DNA from: Actinomycetospora sp. NBRC 106378
Lineage (GTDB): Bacteria > Actinomycetota > Actinomycetes > Mycobacteriales > Pseudonocardiaceae
Reading direction: 5' to 3'
NCBI RefSeq assembly: GCF_030269685.1
Contig: NZ_BSTT01000002.1
Coordinates: forward strand, 744,001-808,000
DNA length: 64,000 nt
Under the pieces are notes generated by a model. The model was not told the origin of the DNA, made no database searches, and saw only the letters and a program-made list of their open reading frames with translations. A program made the translations under genes and the position numbers. Below are positions 40,327-48,107 of the stretch, piece by piece; the stretch's first letter is position 1, and the number at the start of each line of letters is the position of its first letter.

Positions 40327-40952
40327 GGTCTCCGGTCGACGAGCCGGCCCCGCAGGGTGAGGGCGCGTTCCGTGGCGGCGACCGCGCCCGCGATCCCGAT
40401 GGCCGTCAACCACCCCGCGGACAGGGTCCAGGGCAGCGTGATCGTGCCGATCCGCGCGGCGACCTCGGGGTGGCGGGTCACCGACTGTGCGGCGTGGGCC
40501 AGCTCGACCGCACCGGCCACGAGGACGAGGAAGGTCGCGAGCGTGCCGAGCACGCGGCTCGCGGTCGGGAAGCGTCGGCCGAGGTTCGTCCGCCGGCCCT
40601 CGAGCGTGCGCGGGTGCGGATCCAGGGTCCGGTCCGTGCCGTCGTGCGCCACGTACGCGACCCGTTTCAGGCCGTGCTCGTTCTCGGCGATCTCGATGAC
40701 CCCGGGCACCACGAAGGTGGCGGGCAGGCGGGACCGGGCGACCTGGACACGGTCGCGGTACAGCGTGGCGACGCTGTGCCCGCTGTTCGGGTCGGCGCCG
40801 TAGCGGACGTCGACGTCGAAGCGGTGGACCTCGACGTCGAGCCCGAAGCGGGTCCGGGTGAACAGGTGCCGGACGCGGAGCTCGGGGAGGGCGCTCCCGT
40901 CGCCGGGTCGGACACGGGCGAGCTGTCGCTGTCGGCGGTAGGTCGTGAGCAT
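40323..40952 (-). CDS. Membrane protein of unknown function, co-transcribed with MFS
   Basis: I do not recognise the family of this 209-residue protein. The N-terminal 120 residues are soluble and beta-rich in appearance (VRHLFTRTRFGLDVEVHRFDVDVRYG, ATFVVPGVIEIAENEHGLKRVAYVAHDG). Two membrane helices follow (about residues 140-158 and 175-195) before a basic tail. ATG at 40952 is preferred over GTG at 40967, because it sits seven bases after the -10-like box in the same geometry as two neighbouring promoters, implying a leaderless mRNA. It overlaps the MFS gene by 4 bp. Confidence 0.72.
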   Translation of the reverse strand: MLTTYRRQRQLARVRPGDGSALPELRVRHLFTRTRFGLDVEVHRFDVDVRYGADPNSGHSVATLYRDRVQVARSRLPATFVVPGVIEIAENEHGLKRVAYVAHDGTDRTLDPHPRTLEGRRTNLGRRFPTASRVLGTLATFLVLVAGAVELAHAAQSVTRHPEVAARIGTITLPWTLSAGWLTAIGIAGAVAATERALTLRGRLVDRRP

Positions 40953-40959
40953 GCCGACG

Positions 40960-40991
40960 ACGCTCACCCGTGCCGTCGCGGCACGCTCCAG
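40960..40991 (-). promoter_or_regulatory. Leaderless promoter with MerR-type dyad (regulon site 1)
   Basis: Reading on the complement: CTGGAG (40991-40986), one base, dyad GTGCCGCGACGGCAC (40984-40970), then 20 bases after the first box a weak -10-like GAGCGT (40965-40960). The ATG of the membrane-protein gene follows seven bases later at 40952. Sites 2 and 3 have the same boxes and spacing. Confidence 0.65.
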
Positions 40992-41028
40992 TGCGAGTGG
41001 TCCACGCCACAGGCCCCTCGCGTCGCGA

Positions 41029-41060
41029 CTTGAGGATGCCGCGACGGCATCGTTTCTCCT
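41029..41060 (+). promoter_or_regulatory. Leaderless promoter with MerR-type dyad (regulon site 2)
   Basis: CTTGAG (41029-41034), one base, dyad ATGCCGCGACGGCAT (41036-41050), then -10-like TCTCCT (41055-41060) 20 bases after the first box, and the peptidase ATG six bases later at 41067. There is no ribosome-binding site, which supports a leaderless mRNA. Confidence 0.7.
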
Positions 41061-41066
41061 GCGCGC

Positions 41067-42971
41067 ATGACCCGTTCCGACGTCCGAACCCGCCCGGTGT
41101 CCGTGGAGGACCTGTTCGCCCCTCCCGAGCGTGGCCGCCCCTCGATCTCGCCGGACGGCCGCCGGCTCGCGTTCCTCGCGCCCTGGCGCTCCCGCCTGAA
41201 CGTCTGGGTGGTCGACCTGGGCGCCCAGGGGCAGGTCGATCTCGACCGCGCCCGCCGCGTCACCGCCGACGACCACCGCCCCGTGATCGACCACCGCTGG
41301 ACCGACGACCCGCGCTTCCTGCTCTACCTGCAGGACGACGACGGCGACGAGAACCACCACGTGTTCCGGGTGGACCTCGACGACCCGGAGGCCGTGGCCG
41401 TGGACCTCACCCCCTACCCGGGGGCCCGCGTGTGGGAGATGGTCGAGGTGCCCGGACTGCCCGGCTCCGTCGTCGTGAGCCTCAACCACGTCGACCCCGC
41501 CCGGATCGACCTGTGCGAGCTCGACGTCGCGACCGGGGGGCTCACCGTCCTCGCCGAGGGTGGCGACGGGGCGTCCTGGTTCGTGACGAGCCGTCGCGAG
41601 CTCTACGAGGTGGCCGTCACCGAGGACGGATGGGAGCTGCGGCAGGGCCTCGACGACGGCGGGCGGCGCGTGGTCGCCACGTTCGCGGGGGACGACTTCC
41701 CCTACGGCCCGATGACCCACCCCGCTCCCGACGGCGCGGGCCTGTGGTTCGGTGCCTACGGCGACCACGACCAGCTCGCGCCCGCCCGGCTCGACCTCGC
41801 GACCGGCGAGGTCACCGAGATCGACCGGCACCCGACCCACGACCTCGACACGATCTCCGTGGTCGCCCCGCTGCTGCCGTCGCCCTGGATCACCGACCGC
41901 GCGAGCGGTGAGCTGGTCGGGGTGCGCTACTCCCGGGAGCGCCAGGTGATCCACCCGCTGACCCCGGGTTTCGCGGAGGTCCTGGCCGCGCTCGAACCCC
42001 TGTCCGACGGCGACCTCGGCCCGGTGACCTCGGACCGGTCCGGCCGGTTCTGGGTGGCGTCGTTCCTGCACGACCGGAACCCGTCGTCGTGGCTCTACGA
42101 CCACACCACCGGCGAGGCGCGACCGCTGTTCCGTCCGCTGGGACGGATCGACCCCGAGGCGCTGGCCCCGACCCGTCCGGTGTCGGTCACGGCGCGGGAC
42201 GGCCTCGAGCTGCCCTCGTACCTGACGCTCCCCGTGGGGTGGGACCGCGAGGAGCACACGCCGCCGCCGCTGGTGCTCATGCCGCACGGCGGGCCGTGGT
42301 TCCGGGACGTCTGGAGCCTGGACCTGCAGGTCCAGTACTTCGCCACCCGGGGCTACGCCGTGCTGCGACCCCAGTTCCGGGGGTCCACCGGCTTCGGCCG
42401 GCGCCATCTGCAGGCCGCCGTCGGCGAGTTCGGGGGCGCCATGCACGACGACCTGGTCGACGCCGTCGAGTGGACCGTGACCCACGGGTACGCCGACCCG
42501 GCCCGCGTCGCGATCTTCGGTGGGTCCTACGGCGGCTACGCGGCGCTGGTCGGGGTGACGTCCACGCCGCACCTCTTCGCCGCCGCCGTGGACTACGTCG
42601 GGGTCTCCGACCTCGCGGCCACCCTGCGCAGCTTCCCCGAGGCCGTGCGGCCGGGCCTGCGGCACAACTTCCACCGCTACGTCGGCGACCCGGACGTTCC
42701 GGAGCAGGAGGCCGACATGCTCGCCCGGTCGCCGATCAGGCACCTGGACCGCGTCGAGACGCCCCTCATGATCTTCCAGGGGGCGAACGACGTCCGGGTC
42801 CGGCAGTCGGAGTCCGACAACGTCGTCGAGCGGCTCCGGGGCCGCGGCGTCGAGGTGGCCTACCGCGTCTTCGCCGACGAGGGCCACGCCTTCGTCAACC
42901 CGGAGAACCTCATGACGATGTTCCGGGAGGCGGGGGAGTTCCTGGCGCGGCATCTGGGCGGGCGGCCGTAG
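41067..42971 (+). CDS. S9-family serine peptidase (prolyl-oligopeptidase-like)
   Basis: This 634-residue protein has an N-terminal beta-propeller (SVEDLFAPPERGRPSISPDGRRLAFLAPW and repeated strands to about residue 370) and a C-terminal alpha/beta-hydrolase peptidase domain. The catalytic Ser is in VAIFGGSYGGYAALVG near residue 490, Asp in FQGANDVRVRQSES near residue 573 and His in FADEGHAFVNPEN near residue 606. It should be a cytoplasmic di- or oligopeptidase acting on short peptides, since no signal peptide is seen. It is driven by a leaderless promoter with the shared dyad. The 3' end overlaps the convergent merR by 62 bp. Peptide-antibiotic breakdown is one possibility given its efflux neighbours (speculation). 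Confidence 0.93.
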   Translation: MTRSDVRTRPVSVEDLFAPPERGRPSISPDGRRLAFLAPWRSRLNVWVVDLGAQGQVDLDRARRVTADDHRPVIDHRWTDDPRFLLYLQDDDGDENHHVFRVDLDDPEAVAVDLTPYPGARVWEMVEVPGLPGSVVVSLNHVDPARIDLCELDVATGGLTVLAEGGDGASWFVTSRRELYEVAVTEDGWELRQGLDDGGRRVVATFAGDDFPYGPMTHPAPDGAGLWFGAYGDHDQLAPARLDLATGEVTEIDRHPTHDLDTISVVAPLLPSPWITDRASGELVGVRYSRERQVIHPLTPGFAEVLAALEPLSDGDLGPVTSDRSGRFWVASFLHDRNPSSWLYDHTTGEARPLFRPLGRIDPEALAPTRPVSVTARDGLELPSYLTLPVGWDREEHTPPPLVLMPHGGPWFRDVWSLDLQVQYFATRGYAVLRPQFRGSTGFGRRHLQAAVGEFGGAMHDDLVDAVEWTVTHGYADPARVAIFGGSYGGYAALVGVTSTPHLFAAAVDYVGVSDLAATLRSFPEAVRPGLRHNFHRYVGDPDVPEQEADMLARSPIRHLDRVETPLMIFQGANDVRVRQSESDNVVERLRGRGVEVAYRVFADEGHAFVNPENLMTMFREAGEFLARHLGGRP

Positions 42972-43689
42972 CCCGCTCGGCCCGACCGAGCGTCCGGAGC
43001 CGCCGGAGGACGTCGAGCTGGGCGGGGTGGAACACCTCCGCCGACACCTGCTCGACCGTCCTCCGGTACCGGTGCGGGTTCTGCGACCCGAGCGTGTCGA
43101 GGCCGGGGAACCGGGCCCGGAGCAGCTGGAGGTCGGCCAGCATCCGCCGGGCGAGGTCGTCGCGCGCGGCCTCGTCCGCGTCGGGTGGGAGGGCGTCGAA
43201 GTCGTCGTCACTGGCCGAGCGGACGTCGTCGCTCAGCAGCTCGGCGTAGAGGCTGCGCTGCTCCGCAGGCAGCAGCCGCCCCATCACGGCCGCGAACCGC
43301 CGGTCCGGCTCGGAGAGCGCGGCGGCCTTCCCGACGACGGCGAACTCGGCCGGCAGGTCGGTCGGCAGCCGCTGTTCGAGCATCGCCGCCACCTCCTCCC
43401 GGACCTGCTGCAGGCGCTCGATCTGCGCGACGAGGTCGGCGTCGAGCGCCCGCAGGGCCTCCTCCGGGTGCTCGTCGCGGTCGCCGAGCTCGGCGATCTG
43501 CGCCAGGCCGAAGCCGAGTTCGACGAGCCGCGTGATGCGCAGCAGCCGGATCAGGTGGGTGACGCCGTACTGCTTGTAGCCGTTCGACCGCCGTTCGGGC
43601 TCGGGGAGGAGCCCGACGTCGTGGTAGTGCCGCACGCTGCGCAGACTCGTCCCGGCGAGGTCGGCGATCTCCCGGGTGCTCCAGGTCAT
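42910..43689 (-). CDS. MerR family regulator, probable regulator of three dyad promoters
   Basis: This 259-residue protein has an N-terminal MerR HTH (WSTREIADLAGTSLRSVRHYHDVGLLPEPERRSNGYKQYG, residues 2-42), the second helical pair, a dimerisation coiled coil near residues 80-110 (ALDADLVAQIERLQQVREEVAAML), and a larger C-terminal domain with no metal-binding cysteines, as in ligand- or drug-sensing MerR proteins (BmrR/TipA-like size class). It is co-transcribed with the upstream membrane gene (ATGA overlap) from a promoter bearing the same dyad as two others, so it probably regulates all three. Its C-terminal Pro-rich end lies antisense to the peptidase gene by 62 bp. Confidence 0.87.
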   Translation of the reverse strand: MTWSTREIADLAGTSLRSVRHYHDVGLLPEPERRSNGYKQYGVTHLIRLLRITRLVELGFGLAQIAELGDRDEHPEEALRALDADLVAQIERLQQVREEVAAMLEQRLPTDLPAEFAVVGKAAALSEPDRRFAAVMGRLLPAEQRSLYAELLSDDVRSASDDDFDALPPDADEAARDDLARRMLADLQLLRARFPGLDTLGSQNPHRYRRTVEQVSAEVFHPAQLDVLRRLRTLGRAERATAARPDAAPGTPPPPGTSS

Positions 43690-44333
43690 CGGCTGCTCCT
43701 CGTCCCCCGAGCGGCCACCCGGACCGGGGTGACGAGGCGGTGGGTCGTCCGGCGGAACGCCCAGAAGACCACGAGGGTGACCAGTGCCGTCAAGGGGACA
43801 CCGAGGGCGATCCGGGCGGTGGCGAGCCCCGCGACCGACCCGGTCCACCAGAGCATGCCGCTGACCAGCGCCCGGGCCCCGAGCATGGCCGCGACGGCGA
43901 GTGTGGCGAGATCGTGCGCCTGACGCGAGGGCCGGTCGGAGCGCCACGGGTGGCCACCGCCGTGCAGCACGTTCCAGAGCAGCCCGGTCACGGGCCGACC
44001 GACGACGAACGACGCCGCGACGGGTCCGAAGAGGGCGGCGGACGTCACGATGCCGACGAGGAAGAAGTCGCTCGCCGACCCGGTCCACAGCGCGATCCCG
44101 GCCGCCACCGCGACACCCAGCACGCCCCCGAGCGCGGCGGCGGTCTCCTCGCCGCGGAGCCTGCGCACGACCCCGAACGCGGCCGCGACGGCGAACGCGA
44201 CCCCCGCGGTCACCGGCAGCGTGGTCAGGTTCGTGAGCACGACGAACATGACCTGCGGGAGCCCGGTGCCGACGATGCCCCACCAGCCGCCGAGGCGGTC
44301 GAGGAGGGTCAGGTGTGGGGTCTCGGTGAGCAT
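43686..44333 (-). CDS. DUF3159-like multi-pass membrane protein
   Basis: This 215-residue protein has about six membrane helices (LPQVMFVVLTNLTTLPVTAGVAFAVAAAFGVVRRLRGE, FFLVGIVTSAALFGPVAASFVVGRPVTGLLWNVLHG). It matches the DUF3159/VC0807-like group of unknown function. It is first in a two-gene operon with merR and starts seven bases after the -10-like box of a leaderless promoter. Confidence 0.8.
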   Translation of the reverse strand: MLTETPHLTLLDRLGGWWGIVGTGLPQVMFVVLTNLTTLPVTAGVAFAVAAAFGVVRRLRGEETAAALGGVLGVAVAAGIALWTGSASDFFLVGIVTSAALFGPVAASFVVGRPVTGLLWNVLHGGGHPWRSDRPSRQAHDLATLAVAAMLGARALVSGMLWWTGSVAGLATARIALGVPLTALVTLVVFWAFRRTTHRLVTPVRVAARGTRSSR

Positions 44334-44340
44334 GCCCGGC

Positions 44341-44372
44341 AGGACACGCCATGCCGTCGCGGCACACTCAAG
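44341..44372 (-). promoter_or_regulatory. Leaderless promoter with MerR-type dyad (regulon site 3)
   Basis: Reading on the complement: CTTGAG (44372-44367), one base, dyad GTGCCGCGACGGCAT (44365-44351), -10-like TGTCCT (44346-44341), then seven bases to ATG at 44333. It drives the membrane gene and merR. Confidence 0.7.
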
Positions 44373-44396
44373 CTCGGGCGGTCGACCGGCGCGCCG

Positions 44397-44960
44397 TCAG
44401 GCCCGGAGGCCGGCCAGCGCCACGTACGCCGCCACCGCCGCGTCGACCAGGTCACCGCGGACGTCCGGGTCCTCGTCGATCCGCTCGGCGAAGCGCCGGA
44501 CGATCCCGGTGATCGCCTCGGACACGAGGAGCGGTGCCATGACCGGCGCCGCCCGGCCCTCGTCCGCCAGGCGGGCCAGGAACCGGGCGTTGCGCCGGTG
44601 CACGCGGTCGAGCAGCTCGGTCTGCACCGAGGAGTACGCCGGGTCGGTGCGGGCGAGCTGGGCGAGGACCTCGAGGACCCGGCGGTGGCGCACCGTGAGG
44701 TCGAGGTAGTCGGTGATCGCGCGGCGGGCGATGGTCGTCGGGTCGGAGGTGTCGCGGACCTCCTGGGCGGCGAGCACGTCGTCGCGGACCCGGGCGACCA
44801 GCGCGGCCACCACGTCGGCCTTGCCGGCCGGGAAGTGCGCGTAGACCGTCGGGCGGGTGACCCCGGCGGCCTCGGCCAGCTCGCCGACCGACGCCGCGTC
44901 CACGCCCCGACGCACGAGCACGCCCTCGGCGCCCGCGAGGATCGCCTCCCGGGTGCTCAC
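44397..44960 (-). CDS. TetR family regulator of the acyl-CoA carboxylase operon
   Basis: This 187-residue protein has the HTH VDAASVGELAEAAGVTRPTVYAHFPAGKADVVAALV near residues 19-54 and a helical ligand domain (RRAITDYLDLTVRHRRVLEVLAQLA). GTG at 44960 overlaps the carboxylase stop as GTGA. It is last in the ligase-carboxylase-TetR operon and likely senses an acyl-CoA intermediate. The operator was not identified. Confidence 0.9.
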   Translation of the reverse strand: MSTREAILAGAEGVLVRRGVDAASVGELAEAAGVTRPTVYAHFPAGKADVVAALVARVRDDVLAAQEVRDTSDPTTIARRAITDYLDLTVRHRRVLEVLAQLARTDPAYSSVQTELLDRVHRRNARFLARLADEGRAAPVMAPLLVSEAITGIVRRFAERIDEDPDVRGDLVDAAVAAYVALAGLRA

Positions 44961-47900
44961 CGGGTGTCCACGATCGCCCGCCGGGGCGGCAGGGGCCCGT
45001 CGGCCGCGGCCAGGGCGGCGAGGACGACCGCGGCCGTGTCGGCCGGGTCGATCACGTCGTCGATCTCGACCACCTCGGCCGCCGAGAGGGCCTTGCCCTG
45101 CTCGTAGAGCGCGGCGACCAGCTCGTCGTAGCGGGCCTGGCGTTCGGCGGGCCCGAGCGCCGCCAGCTCCTTCGCGTAGCCGAGCCGGACCGCGCCCTCC
45201 AGGCCCATCCCGCCGAACTCGCCGCTCGGCCACGCGACGGTCGCGACCGGCACCCGCATCGATCCGCCCGCCATGGCCATCGCGCCCAGCCCGTAGGCCT
45301 TGCGGAGCACCACGCACACCACCGGCACCCGCAGGTTCGCCCCGGCCACGAACATCCGGGAGAAGCGGCGCACCGTCGCGGTGGCCTCGGCGTCGGGACC
45401 GACCATGAAGCCCGGGGTGTCGCACAGCGAGACCACCGGCAGCCCACGGGCGTCGCAGAGCTGCAGGAACCGTGCCGCCTTCTCCGCGGCCTCGGCGTCG
45501 ATCGCGCCGCCGAGCCGCCGGGGGTCGTTGGCCATCAGCCCGACGGGCCGGCCGTCGAGCCGGGCGAACGCGGTCACGATCCCGACCCCGTACTCCGGCC
45601 GCAGCTCCAGGACCGACCCCTCGTCGGCCAGCCCCTGCACGGCCGCGCGGACGTCGTAGACCCGGAGCCGGTTCTCGGGGACGACGTGGCGCAGGAGCCG
45701 GGCGTCGGGCCGCGCACCGGGCACGACGCGGTCGAGGGCGAGGTAGCGCCGGGCCACCGCGATCGCTGCCGCCTCGTCCGGGACCAGCACGTCCACGACC
45801 CCGTTCGGCACCTGGACCGAGGTCGGCCCGACGTCGTGGGGGTCGACCTCGCCGAGCCCGCCGCCGGCGATCATCGCCGGGCCGCCCATCCCGAGGTTCG
45901 CGCCCTCGACGGCGACGAGCAGGTCGGCGCACCCGGCGAGCGCGGCGTTGCCGGCGAAGCAGTAGCCGGCGACCACGGCCACCGTCGGGACCCGCCCGGA
46001 GAGGCGCGCGAACAGGGCGAACGTCGGCACGTCGAGCTGGGCGACCGCGATCGTGTCGGTCTCGCCGGGGCGTCCGCCGCCGCCCTCGGCGAAGAGCACG
46101 ACGGGCAGGTCGTGGTCGAGCGCGAGGTTCAGGGCGCGGTCGGTCTTCGCGTGCGAGAGGACGCCCTGGGTGCCCGCGAGCACCGTGTAGTCGTAGGCGA
46201 GCACCACGACGCGGCGCCCGTCGACCGCGCCGATCCCGGTGACGATGCCGTCGGCCGGGGTGCGTTCGCGCAGGTCCGCCAGGGTGCGCCGCGCCCGCTG
46301 CGCGGCGACGGCGAACGCGCCGTACTCGACGAACGTGCCCTCGTCGCACAGGTCGGCCACGTTCTCCCGCGCGGTGCGCCGGCCCGCGTCCCGACGGCGG
46401 GTCACGGCGGCCGGGCGGGCCTCGTCGCGGGTGAGGTGTCGCCGGTCGAGGACCTCGGCGAGGTCGGGACGGACGTGGTCGGGGTCGATCTCGCGGTCGG
46501 CCTGCTCGGCCGTGTCGTGGGCGCCGGGCGCGAGGACCGCCAGCACGTCGCCCTCGGAGACGACCTCCCCGACGGCGACGACGACCTCGACGACCGTCCC
46601 GGCGCCCGGGACCCCGACGACGTGCTCCATCTTCATCGCCTCGAGCACGACGACGGCGGCACCCGCGGCGACGGTGTCCCCGGGACCCGCCTCGACGGCG
46701 ACGACCGTGCCGGCGGTCGTCGCCCGGAGCTCCGTCCCGTCCTCCTCTCCTTCCTGTGTGAGGGGAACCCTCGTGCCATCAGAGCGCTCGGATCCTCCCC
46801 TCACGATCTCGGGGAGCAGCCGCTCGACGAGGCCGGTGTCGGGGGTGGGCACCTCCGGGCGGGCCAGCAGCGCCCGCAGCACCGGGACCGTCGTCGGGAC
46901 CCCGTCGACGTCGAACGCGGCGAGGGCGCGGTCGAGGTGGCCGAGGGCGCGGCCGAGGTCGGTGTCGTGCACGACGACCTTCGCGAGCAGCGAGTCGTAC
47001 CGCGGGTCGACGGTCAGGCCGACCCGTCCGTGCGTGTCGACCCGAACCCCCCGGCCCGACGGCGGGGTGAAGCGGGTGAGCGTGCCCGCGGCGGCCCGGA
47101 CCGACCCGTCCGCGTCGATCGTCTCCGCGCACACCCGGGCCTGCACGGCCACGCCGCGCGGAACCGTCGGCAGGGTGAGGTCGGCGAGGCCGGCCCCGGC
47201 GGCGATCCGGAGCCCGGCGCCGACCAGGTCGATCCCGAGGACCTCCTCGGTGACCGTGTGCTCGACCTGCAGGCGCGGGTTGACCTCGAGGAACGCGATC
47301 TCGGCGCCGGCGACGAGGAACTCCACGGTCGCGAGTCCCCGGAGCGCGGTGGAGGCGCCGAGGGCGTGCGCGTGCTCGTGGAGCCGGGCCCGGACGTCGT
47401 CGGGGAGGTCCGGGGCCGGGGCGATCTCGACCATCTTCTGGTGCCGTCGCTGCAGGCTGCAGTCGCGGTCGGCGAGCACGGCCACGTCGTGCCCGTCGCC
47501 GAGCAGCTGCACCTCGACGTGGCGCGCGCCCTCGAGGTAGCGCTCGACGAACACGCGGTCGTCGCCGAACGCGGCCCGCGCCTCGGCCGCGGCGGCCCGG
47601 CGCGCCTCGTCGAGTTCCGTCCGGTCCCGGACCACCCGCATCCCGCGACCCCCGCCGCCCGCGACGGCCTTCACGACGACCGGCGTAATGGTGCCGTCGT
47701 CGTCGAGCACCGGCACCCCGAGCTCGACGGCACGGTCCCGGGCCCGGACCTTGTCGCCGAACAGCTCCAGCGTGGCGGGGGAGGGGCCGACGGTCGTGAT
47801 GCCGGCGTCCTCGCACGCCCGCGCCAGCGCCGGGTTCTCGGACAGGAACCCGTACCCGGGGTGCACGGCGTCGGCCCCGGACTCCTTCGCCGCGGCGACG

Positions 47901-48106
47901 ACGGCGTCGACGTCGAGGTAGGCGCCGGGTCCGGTGCCGGGGAGCGCCACCTCCCGTGGCAGGAAAGCGTCGTTGCTGTCACCGGACGCCAGGGAATCCG
48001 CGTCGTCGGCGGCCCGCACGAGCACCGCCTCCAGCCCGAGGGCCGCGACCGCATCGGCGATCCGGACGGCGATCTCGCCGCGGTTGGCGATCAGGACACG
48101 GTGCAC
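44957..48106 (-). CDS. Single-chain acyl-CoA carboxylase (BC-BCCP-CT fusion)
   Basis: This 1049-residue fused biotin enzyme carboxylates an acyl-CoA. The biotin carboxylase domain (residues 1-435) has MHRVLIANRGEIAVRI, HPGYGFLSENPALA, VKAVAGGGGRGMRV and EVNPRLQVEHTVTEE. The biotinyl domain near residues 455-520 carries the biotin lysine in VLEAMKMEHVVG. The carboxyltransferase follows, with VLAYDYTVLAGTQGVLSHAK, VVAGYCFAGNAALAG and LCDTPGFMVGPD. The layout equals the single-chain long-chain acyl-CoA carboxylases known from actinobacteria. Residues 33-51 (SLASGDSNDAFLP) come from an in-frame R1 repeat. A 9-bp inverted repeat (46758-46804) codes the BC-BCCP linker. It lies between an acyl-CoA ligase gene (1-bp gap) and tetR. 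Confidence 0.94.
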   Translation of the reverse strand: MHRVLIANRGEIAVRIADAVAALGLEAVLVRAADDADSLASGDSNDAFLPREVALPGTGPGAYLDVDAVVAAAKESGADAVHPGYGFLSENPALARACEDAGITTVGPSPATLELFGDKVRARDRAVELGVPVLDDDGTITPVVVKAVAGGGGRGMRVVRDRTELDEARRAAAAEARAAFGDDRVFVERYLEGARHVEVQLLGDGHDVAVLADRDCSLQRRHQKMVEIAPAPDLPDDVRARLHEHAHALGASTALRGLATVEFLVAGAEIAFLEVNPRLQVEHTVTEEVLGIDLVGAGLRIAAGAGLADLTLPTVPRGVAVQARVCAETIDADGSVRAAAGTLTRFTPPSGRGVRVDTHGRVGLTVDPRYDSLLAKVVVHDTDLGRALGHLDRALAAFDVDGVPTTVPVLRALLARPEVPTPDTGLVERLLPEIVRGGSERSDGTRVPLTQEGEEDGTELRATTAGTVVAVEAGPGDTVAAGAAVVVLEAMKMEHVVGVPGAGTVVEVVVAVGEVVSEGDVLAVLAPGAHDTAEQADREIDPDHVRPDLAEVLDRRHLTRDEARPAAVTRRRDAGRRTARENVADLCDEGTFVEYGAFAVAAQRARRTLADLRERTPADGIVTGIGAVDGRRVVVLAYDYTVLAGTQGVLSHAKTDRALNLALDHDLPVVLFAEGGGGRPGETDTIAVAQLDVPTFALFARLSGRVPTVAVVAGYCFAGNAALAGCADLLVAVEGANLGMGGPAMIAGGGLGEVDPHDVGPTSVQVPNGVVDVLVPDEAAAIAVARRYLALDRVVPGARPDARLLRHVVPENRLRVYDVRAAVQGLADEGSVLELRPEYGVGIVTAFARLDGRPVGLMANDPRRLGGAIDAEAAEKAARFLQLCDARGLPVVSLCDTPGFMVGPDAEATATVRRFSRMFVAGANLRVPVVCVVLRKAYGLGAMAMAGGSMRVPVATVAWPSGEFGGMGLEGAVRLGYAKELAALGPAERQARYDELVAALYEQGKALSAAEVVEIDDVIDPADTAAVVLAALAAADGPLPPRRAIVDTR
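46758..46804. repeat. Inverted repeat in the BC-BCCP linker of the carboxylase gene
   Basis: GTGAGGGGA and TCCCCTCAC are perfect 9-bp arms, 29 bases apart. They code for the linker around SERSDGTRVPLTQEGEED. The linker composition (Ser, Arg, Glu, Thr) differs from the Ala/Val-rich surroundings, so a small insertion is possible. Confidence 0.5.
47956..48010 (+). repeat. Dispersed repeat R1, copy d (inside the carboxylase gene)
   Basis: GTGGCAGGAAAGCGTCGTTG, then CTGTCACCGGACGCCAGG and GAATCCGCGTCGTCGGC. Read by the gene on the other strand it codes DSLASGDSNDAFLPREV, replacing the usual HVRLADEA-type segment of biotin carboxylases. Confidence 0.85.
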
Positions 48107-48107
48107 G

